A DNA stretch of 60,365 nucleotides from positions 1-60,365 of the forward strand of contig NW_023501137.1 in NCBI RefSeq assembly GCF_014066305.1. The letters run 5' to 3'. This DNA comes from Letharia columbiana (Eukaryota > Ascomycota > Lecanoromycetes > Lecanorales > Parmeliaceae). The translations under genes were made by a program, and so were the position numbers. Below are positions 1 through 11,226 of this stretch, in pieces. The notes under the pieces are model-generated. The model searched no databases and was not told the origin of the DNA. It worked only from the letters and a program-made list of their open reading frames with translations. Position 1 is the stretch's first letter. Every line of letters begins with the position of its first letter.

Positions 1-797
1 ACATAATGCATCATGCATGGGTTGGCCCGGAATTTCCAATGAAGACCCGAAGCTTTCCGTCACACCGCGGAATGAGATGCTGCACTTTGTCATTCTCTAG
101 AGATTCAAGAATTCTTGGATACTCTTAATGACAACTTTGGGAGCCTTTCATCGCGAAAAAAAAGAGAAGAACGATTTCAGGAGCAGCAATACAGGGACGT
201 CATAGATAGTCTGCAGTGATTTACAAAGTCGACGAGACCGACTGGGCACTGGACCTCTGCCGCAAATTCGGCTTGATCCATTCGCTACTGAAAGATGAAC
301 GAGTTTGATACATTTCTGCGTCTCAGTGTGCATCAGCGGTATGATCTCCCTCATGTCAATAATTCCATTACTCCAGATACACTGATTAGCTTTGCTTTCT
401 GCAAATTGTTCCCAGGCGAGTTCGAAAGCTCGGACGTCAATTGGCTAACGACATAGTCTCGGATGGAGCACTCTACTTCTCGCCCACCTGCTTCACACTC
501 TACATCTGTTTTACACAGACATGCTCATTGATGGAGCACCATGATGCGAAAGATGCCATCAAACTACATCGCCTGGCTAACGACCTGACGAATCTAGGCC
601 TCCAAATTTTCTAGTGCGTCGACGAGTGTTCACCACATGGAGCACTTCTCCGTTTTCCCCGTATTTTGGCCAACGCTCAATCCTGCTCCACTGGACATCT
701 CTTGCAAAGCGATTTGTGCAAAACATCAACACCTCTTTTTGTTAGTCATTTTTTTGATATATCTTTCTTTTCTCTCACAAATCTCCCATATGCCAAT
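1..797. other. intergenic, no supported gene
   Basis: Only short open frames without introns, recognisable motifs or good start contexts. The right end is the 3' flank of the minus-strand gene that stops at 798. Confidence 0.6.
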
Positions 798-3700
798 TCA
801 GGAGCAATCTTGCCTCTGATTCTGGGCCAATCTCCGTTCGATCTCCGGCATAGCGTCTTGGGCCATTTTGCATAGCAATTGTACCATCTCTATCAAAAGA
901 CCTGGAAGTCAGCCGGTCAAATCAAGGAACGTAATACCATCATTACGGGATGTGACTTACGGTCGGTGAAGCTCGGGTAATCACCTGACGCTTCGATGGC
1001 TGCGTCGGCTCGAGCTTTGAACATGTTCAACATGCTTTGTGGACCACTGATAGAATGAGACTCTTCTGCATGCTCTGTCGTTGAGTGACGTTCGGTCTGA
1101 TGGGGACAAGAGTCGGCGTCGTGGTCTTCGTGTCTACAGTCGTGCCCGGTCTGTTGCTCTTGACGTTCTGCCATACGACGCTGAGACTCTGCTGCTCTTC
1201 TTCTCCTTTCTTGCATAATTGATGCTCTCGGTTCCTGCTCGTCCGTCTTGCACTCGGATTCGGGTCTCTCATTCGACAATGGCTGAGTTCGTCCTGGGTG
1301 AGATCCTATGGCAGCACCTGGCATCGCTTGCCTTGCTTGCTGCACGTTGCTGTTACCCATTGCTTCTTGTCGTTGCGCTTCCCCATCTCTTCGGTCCTTG
1401 GGCAGTATCGGCTGTGGTGTTCCTCGGGAGTGTTGAGGTTGAGGATGCGGGTTGGCATTGACGAATCTCTGCTGTGGGTCTGAGACCTGTGGATGTGGAG
1501 GCGTGGGGCTTTGAGATCTCTGCTTCGGCGCTCCTTGTGGGTGTGGAGGCGGAGGAGGCTGAGGCATGGCACTTGCAGGCTGCCTTTGCTGTGATTCCCC
1601 CTGTGGATGAGGTGTTTGAGGATGTTGAGACATTGCATTTGGAGGCTGACCTTGCTGTCTGCCTCCTTGTGGGTGTTGCGGAGTACTCAGGGGATGTTGA
1701 GGTGGAGGATGTTGCGGAATTGCGTTCGGAGGCTGCCTCTGTTGTGGGGTTCTTGTGGGATGCGGTTGAGCGCCTTGAGAAATCTGAGGTTGAGGGGGGT
1801 GCTGTGGAGCTCCTTGAGGATGCTGAGGTTGAGGGGGGTGCTGTGGAGCTCCCTGAGGATGCTGAGGTTGAGGGGGGTGCTGTGGAGCTCCCTGAGGATG
1901 CTGAGGTTGAGGAGGGTGCTGTGGAGCTCCCTGAGGATGCTGAGGTTGAGAGGGGTGTTGAGCAGCTCCCTGAGGATGCGGAGGTTGAGGAGGGTGCTGT
2001 GGAGCTCCCTGAGGATGCTGAGGTTGAGAAGGGTGCTGTGGAGCTCCCTGAGGATGCTGAGGTTGAGAGGGGTGCTGTGGGGCTCCTTGAGGTCGTGGAG
2101 GCAACACAGGTTTTCGGACTGGCATTTGGCTCCTCTGATTGTTCCCCGGGCTTGGACTCGGCGTTCTCCCTGGGGTAATCTTATTCATTCCCGGGCCAGG
2201 AGAAGGGACCCTTGTTGGAGATGAACTGGGAGACAGATGGGGATGCTGACTGCCGGAGGGCCCGCGGTTGTGACCGCGCTGCGGCGTCTGAGGTGCTAGA
2301 GGATGATGCGGAGGCTCGACTATCGAGGGTCGATTTTGATGATTTGCAGGAGCTTGGTTGAGTCTCTGAACATTTAAGGCTGGATGCGCTCCTGGCGCTC
2401 CTAGTGGGTGAGGTCCTCCTGCACCAGGCTGATGAGTGTTCCTTGGCATTTGCTGGCCGTTGGGGTTGATCATTCCATGGCCAGGTTGAAGAACGTTCGG
2501 TCTGGGGCTGGGTGCACTCTTTCCGGATTCTGCATGGTCAAATGGCATCACCCCAAGTCCTCCGGCTATTGCCACACCATCGACGGCGAATCTTCCTATG
2601 TTCTCCAACCCATGCTCGACAGATCGACCTACTGCTTCGGCTCCTTTACCCAAGGCGTGTTCGTCTCTGCGCAGATGATCAGCTGCTTCGTTCAGACTTT
2701 GCTTCAGGTCATGCTCTCCCCTGCGGAGGTCTTGACCCAGCCCGAGGTGAGGCAACTCATGTTCGAGCTTGTGGAACTCATCCACTAGATGGTTCTCGCC
2801 CTTCCGAATCTCTTGCCCAAGCCCAGTATTGGCCACCTCGTTCTCGATTTTGTGGATATCTCCCATCAGGTTTTGCTCGCCTTTTCGGAACTCTTGCCCA
2901 AGCCCAATATGGGGGAACTCTTGCTCGAGTTTGTGAACCTCTCCAATCAGGTCATGCTCGCCTTTTCGAACCTCCTGGCCCAGTCCGGTACGTGAGAATG
3001 CGTTCTCGGCCTTGTGAACATCTCCCATCAGATCGTGCTCGCCTTGTCGAAGATCCTGTAGAACATTCATGGGGGGCAATAAACCCTCCGCGGCATGAGC
3101 CGCTCCTTCGAGGCCAGCTTCCAGACCATGTTCTCCTCTTCGAAACTCTCTTGCTGTCTGACCACCTAATTTGTGCACTTCCGCATCTGCCATACTAGTA
3201 TCTCTTTGAACATCTCGCTCAAACCCGTTCTTGTCTTTCTGGAGGGAGTCTCGGGCATCACGGCCAGCTGATCGGAGTTCCCCTTCCGCTCTGCGACCGG
3301 CTCCTTCAAGGCCAGCTCCGAGAGCATGTCCATCTCCCCGCGAACCTGCTTCGCGGCCTCTCAAGGCCTTTTCAGCTTCTCCTTTACCCTTATTGAGTTT
3401 GTCCCGCGCATCCTGCTCCGCTCCACGAACTTCGTTTTCCATTCCACTGTTACGAATGTCCTCACTTGGTCTTCGAGCGCCTGAGTACGTATTGCCTTCG
3501 AAATGACTTTCATGAGCCGAATGTTGATCCTGTTGACTGTTCGAACCCTTGTATGATTGCATTCGAGAGAGACCCTCCCGGAGTCCTCGACTGTCAATAT
3601 GAGGGTCTCCTTGCAACTTCTGCAGGTATCGTTCGATGCTTGCATCATCGACATGGTCACCCGTCTGCGATGAATCATGTGCGTTTGATTCTTCTCTAAT

Positions 3701-4579
3701 ACGGGAGTCGACTTCTGTGGTGCGCGTCTCTTCGTCTCGACCTTCATTCCGGTCTTCCTCTTCCACATCACGCGGTTGAGAAACGCCAGCTAATTGCTTC
3801 AACATCGCCCATCGAGCTTTTGTTTCGGCACTGACCTTAGGCCTTGGGCTTGGACTTCTTCTACGACGCTCGATTCCGGATGGTGACACTAGATGAACCG
3901 AGTCCAATCGCTCGCTAGAACCCCGACGTTGGTCTGAAGAGCTGCTCGTGCGAACATTGTCATATTTGTGGTTGATGTTTGCGGCTGGCATGAGGTTTGC
4001 CGGTTCCTGTGGCTCGCTGGTTCCGTAGCGATGGTCTGAACCTCTACTTGCATGAGGATCCATCAAGCCCGGGTCTAGGAAGGGCGTTGACATCGTGTTT
4101 CCGGACTGTGATCTCTCGCTCAAGTCAGAACGACTTTCTAGATTGCTGTGATTGCCATTGTTGCCGAAGGCCTGACTCGGGGAACGGCCAGGAGTTAAAG
4201 TTGCGGATTCCATTTGCTCACGAGAGTCGAGAACACGATCTGAATTCATTATAGTGCGATCATTCTCATAGGACTGGCCTTCGGACTGCGTCGACACCAT
4301 GTTTGTTGAATCTGGCCTGTCGTTATCGTCGTAACGCTGGTTTGAAACGCTACTTGCGCGGACATCCCTTGAGACCGAGCTTGCAGACAGGTGACGTTCG
4401 AGATCCATAGTGTTTGAGCTGTTGATCGTCTGCCATCGCCCAGATGCTGACCTTGCCGGAGACTCGAATTGTGCTCCAGCGTCGAAGTCCGCTTGGTAAG
4501 TATCACTGCCCACGAAGCTCTGATCATCCATCTCGAAAGGCTCCTTCGTCCGGGATTCGACTGGAGTCGAATCATTCAT
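798..4579 (-). CDS. large low-complexity protein with helical and PQH repeats
   Basis: I do not recognise a family. The model is a 1,240-residue protein in two exons. The main frame runs from the ATG at 4579 to a GTAAGT donor at 960. The intron 902-960 has a GCTGAC branch site and TTCCAG acceptor, and splicing gives a tail ending RRLAQNQRQDCS, where reading through adds a short KSHPVMM tail. Order of regions: residues 1 to about 330, Ser/Arg/Asp-rich and disordered; about 330-500, strongly charged with EAEKALRGREAG-like helices; about 504-650, five copies of a 27-residue amphipathic unit with core GLGQE.RKGEHDL and a following HKLE/HKIE helix; about 690-1130, Pro/Gln/His-rich, including eight 13-residue copies; then a charged, probably coiled-coil end. 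No signal peptide or membrane segment is visible. The helical units recall LEA or apolipoprotein-like surfaces, but that is only an analogy. The open frames on the plus strand here are shadows of the repeats. Confidence 0.75.
1784..2090. repeat. 39-bp coding tandem repeat, about 8 copies
   Basis: Near-identical 39-bp units sit inside the 798-4579 gene. Each encodes 13 residues (core HPQGAPQHPPQPQ on the minus strand). The length is a multiple of three, so copy-number change keeps frame. Copies differ by single substitutions such as S/P and A/P. Confidence 0.9.
2625..3070 (-). repeat. 81-bp coding repeat of an amphipathic helix
   Basis: About five diverged 81-bp units encode 27 residues beginning GLGQ and containing KGEHDL or KGEQNL. 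Spacing is regular. Divergence is much larger than in the PQH repeat, so this array is older or under selection for helix pattern rather than exact sequence. Confidence 0.75.
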
Positions 4580-5395
4580 GGATGTCCGTGTGTTGATGCG
4601 CTCCTCCTACGAAAAGCTGACCTGCTTAGGGTTCCATCTAAATTCAGGAAGACAATGTTTAGGTCTGGATGTCGACCTCGTATAGAAGTTGTCGCATAGC
4701 AGGCCTGGCGTACTACTGTGCAGTGGCTAGTCTATAACAGGGCTCCGTTGATTTATTTCGGTGTCTACGAAAGTATAGGCTGGGTTGCGGCTATGAAAGC
4801 AAATATTGTGCCTAAGGTACTCGAAGTCAGCTTACATACTCCGAAACTCTCTTTCTCGCTTACCTCTAGCGCTATATCTAAGCGGCAAGCCGGCCTTTTC
4901 AGCTACCTTGGTTTACCTCAGCATTTGAGACGATGTTCTTACCATCTAAGCACCATCCGACACTAACATCCAACAGTGGTGACTAAGCTGTTCGCCAAAT
5001 AATAAGCTGATTTCAGCTGCTGCATCCACTATGCTGACTTCGGCTCCAAGAGCCTCATCGGAGGTCTCCTAGTCAGTGCACTTGCGAAATCATACACCTT
5101 GGAGGCGTCTCTGTCTAGAATGCGTACTCAGCCTCTGACCGAGGTGCGCTATCTTAGGATAACATCAATAGTTCTCTGAAAGAAATGGAATCTCCCGAAC
5201 CATTTAAAAACCACCATCTGGGCCGCCTCTTAGAACGTTCCAATCTTATATCTTCACTGACTCTCAGTCTCATTCACCACGGATTCTCCAGCTCTTCTCT
5301 CACCACCACTTCCACGAACAAACTCTCACAGAAGATCTACTTCAAGAAATTCTTTAGCTCGTCACTTGATCCTTCAATCTCAACTTTCCAAAAAG
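4580..5395. other. intergenic between divergent low-complexity genes
   Basis: No gene seen. The last 200 bases before 5396 are C/T-rich, as is usual for fungal 5' leaders. No clear TATA box is seen. Confidence 0.5.
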
Positions 5396-6188
5396 ATGTC
5401 TCAATACGGTCAGCAACAGCAGTATGGTCAACAGGGCGGCCAAGAGGATTATAGCCAGCAGGGTCAAGACCAGGGTTACGGTGAACAAGAACACCAAGGC
5501 TATGACCAGCAACAGCAAGGCGAAGATCCATATGGCCAACAGGACCAGAATGGCTATGGAGAGGAGCAACAAGGGCAGGAGGACCCAAGCCAGCAGGGTT
5601 TCGGCCAACAAGACCAGCAGGGCCCCATGAATGGCCAGCAAGGCCGCCAAACTCCTAACAGACGCCCCGGCCAGCCCGGCCAGCAAGGCGCCATGACCAA
5701 GCGTCAGCCTGAAGCCGGCAAATCTGAAGCTGGCAAACCTGGGCCTGGCAAGACTGAAGCTGGCAAACCTGGAGCTGGCAAACCTGGAGCTGGCAAACCT
5801 GAAGCTGGCAAAACTGAAGCCGGCAAACCCGGGGAGCTGAAGAAGCTGGAAGAGGGCAAACCTGAAGCCGGTCAACCCGGGGAGCTGATGAAGAAGGAAG
5901 AGGGCAAGGTCGGAAAGGAGATGGCCCACAAGCCCGTCGGCAAATCTGGCAGGACATACGACAAAAATCACCACAACGCCATGTACCACCAGGGCAAAGT
6001 CGGTGAGTACTTCTGATAGCAATCGTTGTCCCCACATGCGGTTGCTGACGCTCGATACAGCTGCCGGTGGGTTCACAAAGGATCACATGGAGTCCTTCAT
6101 CCACCTCGGTACCTACGCTCTCGGTGCCCTCTCCAACCAGCACGGTCTGGCTCCTGATGCACCGCATCCGGAGGGAGAGGAGGAGTGA
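5396..6188 (+). CDS. Gln/Gly-rich prion-like protein with EAGKP repeats
   Basis: Family not recognised. A 244-residue protein in two exons, 5396-6002 and 6061-6188. The intron 6003-6060 (58 nt) has a GTGAGT donor, GCTGAC branch and ATACAG acceptor. Residues 1 to about 95 are almost only Q, G, Y, E and D, with YGQQ and GYGEE motifs of the type found in prion-like domains. Residues about 100-165 are short Lys/Pro/Gly units (EAGKPGAGKP, EAGKTEAGKP). Residues about 165-200 are Lys/Glu-rich. The second exon supplies a better-ordered end containing ESFIHLGTYALGAL, which looks like the conserved part. I chose the ATG at 5396 because it opens the MSQYGQQ start and follows a C/T-rich leader. No signal peptide is visible, so the protein is probably cytosolic or nuclear. 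Confidence 0.75.
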
Positions 6189-7203
6189 CTCTCCCGAACA
6201 CTAGGACTACCCCGGCTACTTCGTCTGCGCCTGGGGTTCCTGCTGTCGTTTGAAGGATGGACAGCTAGACAAGTCGTACTGGGCTGGGGGCTGACGGTGT
6301 TTTGCCTTAGCTTGGCGACGGTGCTGTTGTTGACGCTGTTGTTCGCTGCGCATGTTTTGCTGCTGGGGGTGGTCGTTACGATGTATCTGCGTGGTTCTTT
6401 CCGGGGATGGGTGACAAAAGGGGGGGGGAGGAAGCGAAAAGTGCGTTCGTAGATGGATAGATGGATAGATAGATAAGATCTTGCAACTGTGATGGTGTCT
6501 TGCGTCTGACCTATCTCTCTACGCATGCATCTCTGTCCATACGCTCACACTCAAGCCTCACAGCCAACACTCACCCCGCGATCCCATTTCACTCCCATTC
6601 TTCCACCTCTCTTACCAAAACAATCCTCAACGGCTCGACCCCACTCGAACATGTACGCCACTCTACCAAATCGGCCCGTCTTCGAAACCCCGAGCCCCCG
6701 TGGCGCCCTCGCCAGACTTCCAGGCCCCAGCAAGCAAGCAAGCAACCCCACCAAACACCAGCACATGCTCGAAAAGGAAAGTCGAAGCAAGACGCGACGT
6801 TGGTGGAGGCCGGCGGGGCTCTTTTGATAAGCGGACACCCAACTCCCTCGCTTGTTAAGGTAAAGTAGTGCTCAGTCAGCGCTAAGAGCTCGCTTAGGCG
6901 CATTGGTCCGTTTTGGCGGGAAAGCTTACTTTACTTTTACTTTACTTTACTTTACTTTCCACATCCTGGGCGACTCCGATGTTGGTCCGGGGGTGGATGC
7001 AAGGGAACTTGTCGTAATTCAGGTGGGGACAAGATGGTCTGAGCAGTTGAGTTTTTTTGGTCGGTAGAGAATAGAAAGTAGAAGCGTTATTCGAGCACCG
7101 GAGTGAACACGTTTTTTGTCTAATATCAACACAAGTGCAATGAAAGCAGGCAATGCAAACTACCGACAATCCCATCTCCAACCACTCACTATCCTACATC
7201 GCT
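6189..7203. other. intergenic with microsatellites
   Basis: No gene supported. Holds a GATA/GATG run at about 6451-6475 and a CTTTA run at about 6927-6958. The open frames here lack introns and coherent composition. Confidence 0.5.
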
Positions 7204-7528
7204 CTACCGCTTCCCTCCCTTCACAGGCACCTTGGGGCGCGGCGACCCTTTACCACCAATGTTCAAGTTCTAAGCCCAATTGCTGTTAGCCGTTCGCTCC
7301 CCAACCCTTTTGCCTCTGGACAGCTCTTACCAAACTCTGCCCTCCGAGGTTGAGCCCTCCTAGTGCTTGCCCTTGGTCGTTTTGGTCTGGTTGAGGCGCT
7401 GGGGCGGGAGTAGTAGCAGGAGCGGACGCTGGAGCTTCTGCGGGTTGTGGGCCTGCGATGCCACCAAAGAGGCCAGAGATGACGGGGCCCATGATGGGCG
7501 CCATGAGGCCGCCGAAAAGTCCTGCCAT
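7204..7528 (-). CDS. small Gly/Ala/Pro-rich hypothetical protein
   Basis: Family not recognised. An 87-residue protein in two exons, 7331-7528 and 7204-7269. The intron 7270-7330 (61 nt) has a GTAAGA donor, GCTAAC branch and CTTAG acceptor, and joins the frame in phase 0. The N-terminus MAGLFGGLMAPIMGPVISG is hydrophobic and glycine-rich and could be a membrane hairpin or weak anchor. An Ala/Pro linker follows, then GGLNLGGQSLNLNIGG, then a basic tail KVPVKGGKR. The intron fits perfectly, and splicing keeps a GGLNLGG/LNLNIGG pattern across the junction. That is the main reason for calling a gene this small. Confidence 0.5.
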
Positions 7529-8138
7529 TGCGACTGAGTTGGATTTTTGGATGTAGAGAGTGCGGTCGTGTGAGTCTTGAAGGGTCTTGAAAGGGCAGAG
7601 ACTCGTAGAAGAGTGGTCTGGTGAAGGGGAAAAGGCAAAAGGATGGTCAATAATGAGCAGACATGGTCAACAAGACGCCAAATTATATATCTGGAACACA
7701 AATAGAACCATAGAAAAGAGACTATGTTAGCCCATGAATTGACCAGCGAAGCTTACTGCTGCTCCACAGTGGCGTATGGGTCTCTCCTCAGCCGCGTAGT
7801 TCAGCAGTCATCAAATGAGACCTAGCTCCTGTGATGAGTAAGACGCTACAGTGTGGCGGTCTTTGACGATGGGAGCTACCACCTGAATAGGATTATCAAA
7901 GATGTGATGACGGCTGTCTGTAAAGGCTGATGGGTTCTAAGAATGACAGCCCACGGAGAGATCGAGAAAGGACGACGGTTAGCGGTCTGAATTTTGGACA
8001 TCACCCTCTGTGGTTATTTTCTCTGCATTGACAAGGTTGGCACTTTGACTGGGATCTACTATACTCGCTGACAGTCGACGAAAGCTCGTGATAATTGACA
8101 CCTGCTTAGACAGTACTGTTTTGACCATACTGCATAGC
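7529..8138. other. intergenic, no gene seen
   Basis: Short open frames only. The right part is the 3' flank of GET3. Confidence 0.5.
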
Positions 8139-9304
8139 TCACGTTGGCGGCTCATATGGCTTGACGAGCATCTCGCTGAAACTGCGGTACAATGACCCGT
8201 TAGCCAAGTCACAGGAAGTCTAAGCGCAATAGGCCCTCACCTCTCCAGTTTCTCCTTTCCCCTAACCTCCTCCACCAGCAATGGCATCTTGACGACATTG
8301 AATTCATCATATAGCTCCTCAATCTGCTCCAAATACTTCTTCTGCATTTTTCTCCTTGAATTGCATTGCTCGCAGGGATTATTCTTTTTCGGGAATAGCA
8401 GCTGATTTACCACAATGGCGTGTGTATCGATTTGGTACGATGAAAGCTCCTGGATCATGCGCTCCGTCTCGTATAACGACAAGAACTCGGGAATACAGAC
8501 GCATACGAAGGTCGTCATATCTGGGTTCTTGAACTGAGTGTTGACCTCTCCAATGGTTTCTCTCAGTGTCTCCATCTTTGCGATGACCTCGTCCAGATTC
8601 TGTCCACCAGGTAGTCCACCTCTTGCGCCAATGACGGAATTAAGCATAGGTCCAAACTGCGTAGATAGCTGTGAAATCTTCGCCAGCGCTTTTTCCATCA
8701 CTGTCGGAAATTGTAAGAATCGTAGAGTATGACCTGTAGGTGCGGTATCGAAGATGATGGTCTCGTAAGAGAGCGATTTGACCTGCTTCAGCACCTCTGC
8801 GAAGGACATGGCTTCGTCCACACCAGGTATCTGCGAGACCAGTCAACTGCATGACTTGGATATGATCAGCTTCATATCCCGAAGACTCACGCTAAATGCC
8901 AAATCCTGCATCATCCCTCCCATTCCCCCAGTCTGCGCCATAATCTCCTCGGCCCCTTCGCCACCCTCCTTGAGTAGATCTTGTATACTCCCATTCGGAT
9001 CGATCTCCATAGCGCTCAGGTTGGTGAAGCCATCAATCAGTCTCGCCTCTTTACCGAACTTCTGGCTGAAAGCATCGCTAAGGTTGTGCGCGGGGTCTGT
9101 AGAGATGAGGAGAACGGATTTGCGGACACGGGCGAGCTGGATGGCGAGGGAGCAGGAAGTGGTGGTTTTGCCTACACCTCCTTTGCCGCCGACGAAGATC
9201 CAGCGGAGAGACTTTTGGTGTATTATGGATTCGAGAGTTGGTGCGAGATCTTCCGAGTCGGCGTCGACTGTTGCGGACATGTTGGTGAAGGGTGGTGGGG
9301 TCAA
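8139..9304 (-). CDS. GET3: GET3, ArsA-family tail-anchored protein targeting ATPase
   Basis: Get3 is a cytosolic homodimeric ATPase that carries tail-anchored membrane proteins to the Get1/Get2 receptor at the ER. The model has 348 residues in three exons: 8891-9304, 8241-8830 and 8139-8181. Intron 1 (8831-8890) is placed so that the conserved run [12 protein letters not shown] is restored. Intron 2 (8182-8240) restores the conserved end [13 protein letters not shown]. Visible motifs: deviant Walker [13 protein letters not shown] (residues 39-50), switch [11 protein letters not shown], switch [17 protein letters not shown], and a zinc-binding CEQC pair near the C-terminus that bridges the dimer. 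A second ATG eight codons downstream (MSATVD) could be the real start and would give the usual 340 residues. The gene is divergent from the hydroxyisourate hydrolase with a 403-bp spacer. Confidence 0.97.
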
Positions 9305-9707
9305 CTGTGGTGTTGGATGATGGTGGTACAGATTGTGTAGTTCAGAGTATGTTTAAAGAATAATTAGGATTGTTTGGAGAGAGTCACGAGTATTGGCAAC
9401 TGGAGTGTCAAAGTTGGATGATGGCCTGACGTAGCTTTGAATTGTGAATTCTGATGCTTGAACTTCGAAGCCTGGAGCGCGGGATCATCGCTGGCCAGGC
9501 TCTGAAGTAGACTACGAGTAGAGTAGCTGGACCCTTCAGCAGTCACGCAGCCTTTCTAAAGTACCCTTCTCACCCGGATGCCCCGTTTCAAAATGATCTT
9601 AAGGAAGTTAAGGTCCCCTTGAGCTACGAGAGGTATTGCAGACCGCTACATCTTTTGTCTCTCCTCCCTTATTCCTCATCATTCCACTGTCACTGTCAAT
9701 CCGCAAC
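9305..9707. promoter_or_regulatory. shared divergent promoter region
   Basis: The 403 bp between the divergent starts of GET3 and the 5-hydroxyisourate hydrolase must hold both promoters. No clear TATA element is visible. A C/T-rich leader precedes the ATG at 9708. Confidence 0.5.
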
Positions 9708-10160
9708 ATGGAAAACCCTGGTCAATCTGAATACCTACCCAAGGAACCCTCCTCACTCCTCCCAGCGGCTACCACCAGCAAGTCAAAAGATCCCATAACC
9801 TGCCACGTCCTCGACCTCGTCAGCGGCGTCCCTGCTCCGGGCCTTTCAGTCTCCCTCACCCTTCTCAAGCCATTTGGTCCCTCGGCCGCCTTCAAGGCCC
9901 TCACCAACGCAGACGGTCGAATTTCGAGCTGGGAAGCCCCAGACGGTCCATCCCTAGCCGAGATTTTCGAGAATCTACATGAGCATCCGGAAGGCGGAAT
10001 GGTATGGTCGTTGAAATTTGAGACGGGAAGGTACTATGGGGTGGGTAATACCTTTTTTCCAGAAGTGGAGGTCAAGTTTTCGGTATTGCCGGATAGGGGA
10101 CATTATCATGTGCCGTTATTGCTGGGGCCGTGGAGTTATACTACATATCGAGGAAGCTGA
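9708..10160 (+). CDS. 5-hydroxyisourate hydrolase (transthyretin-like)
   Basis: Hydrolyses 5-hydroxyisourate, the product of urate oxidase, to OHCU in purine degradation. Intronless, 150 residues. Family marks visible: the N-terminal ITCHVLDLVSGVPAPG with the active-site His, a middle NADGRI turn with a conserved Arg, GHYHVPLLLGPWSYTTYRGS at the end, and the diagnostic C-terminal YRGS tetrapeptide. About 25 extra residues precede the domain. I chose the ATG at 9708 (context CAACATGG). An upstream in-frame ATG at 9636 would add 24 residues starting MQTATSFVSPPL and is less likely. The C-terminus is YRGS, so there is no C-terminal SKL-type peroxisomal signal, although plant and some fungal homologues are peroxisomal. 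Confidence 0.93.
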   Translation: MENPGQSEYLPKEPSSLLPAATTSKSKDPITCHVLDLVSGVPAPGLSVSLTLLKPFGPSAAFKALTNADGRISSWEAPDGPSLAEIFENLHEHPEGGMVWSLKFETGRYYGVGNTFFPEVEVKFSVLPDRGHYHVPLLLGPWSYTTYRGS

Positions 10161-11226
10161 GACAATGGCTCGACCGCAATGAGCAACGGATATTTTGGGA
10201 CTATCTGAGGATGTATGCGGATGGATTTTTGGGTGCCTGCCCTACATACGAGATATCATTGGTTCTGTTCAGAAGGATACACGCGCGCCGAAGATTCCTA
10301 TCTCGTACTCACTCATTACCGACAGCCATTAAGATCAACACGAGGTGAACGTCAATAAGGGCTTGATTTCTACTGTGAGGCTCTCTTGCGATCTTCTGAC
10401 TCCTGTACATGCCTGCCTCTTCAGTGTTTGGGGCAAGCAAGGCTTGGTCGGTTTTTCCTCATACATTATTCACCGCCATAATTAAGCCACTGACGAGGCT
10501 ACTGAAAGCCATGGATTTCGAGGCAGCAAACGGCGTCCCGAACCGGATGAGGCTCTGTCGCGGGTCCAGGTACACAGTAAAACAGGGCGTCGCTCACTAG
10601 CTCCTGCATGTCACGTTGTACTTTTATGAGCCGCGATGGTAATGTTCATGAACAGAGACTCATCCTTATCAGATCGAATTCTGTCCGTCGTGAAAGTCGA
10701 TCAAGCTCTCGCTACATATCGTTTGAGTATCGGATCAGCCTTGCGCTCGCGAGGCGGCCAATGACGGGCAGGATAGGCAAGCTTGCAGCGGGGACTACCA
10801 ACCCACAATTACCTTTTTCGTTGTGATTCGAGCATCTTGAGCCTAGAAACGTTCCATGCTGCTTGAACACAACTCCCCGCCTTGTTTATACGTGGCGAGG
10901 GAGGAGTGGATGAGGTATGGCAACCTGCAGCAGCACGCTGACATTCGGGGTTGGAAATGCGAATGCTTAGGAGCCTGGATCATTGGCTAGAGAGCGATCT
11001 TCGGCTGGAATCGGTATTCGTGAGATATCTATCATGGTTCATGACTAGGTGTCGTCGCCCTGGGAAAAGGTCTGGATTTGAACCTCTTACTGACTAGACA
11101 GTTGGGTTTGTCTTTCCGCTCAGTGAGATTCTCCAAAGCGGTAGACGACTCCCTTCGCACAAAAGGGAATGCCCTCCTCTCTTGCTCTGACTTTGATCTA
11201 CACTCTTCACCCGCGCAGCTCCAACA
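10161..11226. other. intergenic, no supported gene
   Basis: About 1 kb with only short open frames. The frame at 10409-10600 has no family features. The end is the leader of the small gene at 11227. Confidence 0.5.

Noticed and set aside
1474..2224. Two plus-strand frames of over 200 codons across the PQH repeat
   Set aside because: They are antisense shadows of the 39-bp tandem repeat in the minus-strand gene; a repeat with period divisible by three opens several frames at once.
4546..4567. Perfect inverted repeat GATTCGACT/AGTCGAATC at the N-terminal codons of the large low-complexity gene
   Set aside because: Nine-base arms in coding sequence are plausible by chance in 60 kb, and no second copy or operator context was seen.
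5354..6167. 240- and 170-codon minus-strand frames rich in Leu/Phe or Cys/Gln
   Set aside because: Antisense shadows of the low-complexity gene at 5396-6188. The periodic residue pattern is imposed by the sense repeats.
11060..11110. Possible tRNA T-arm-like sequence (TGGATTTGAACCTC)
   Set aside because: No matching acceptor stem, D-arm or anticodon arm could be drawn around it. No tRNA gene was found in the window.
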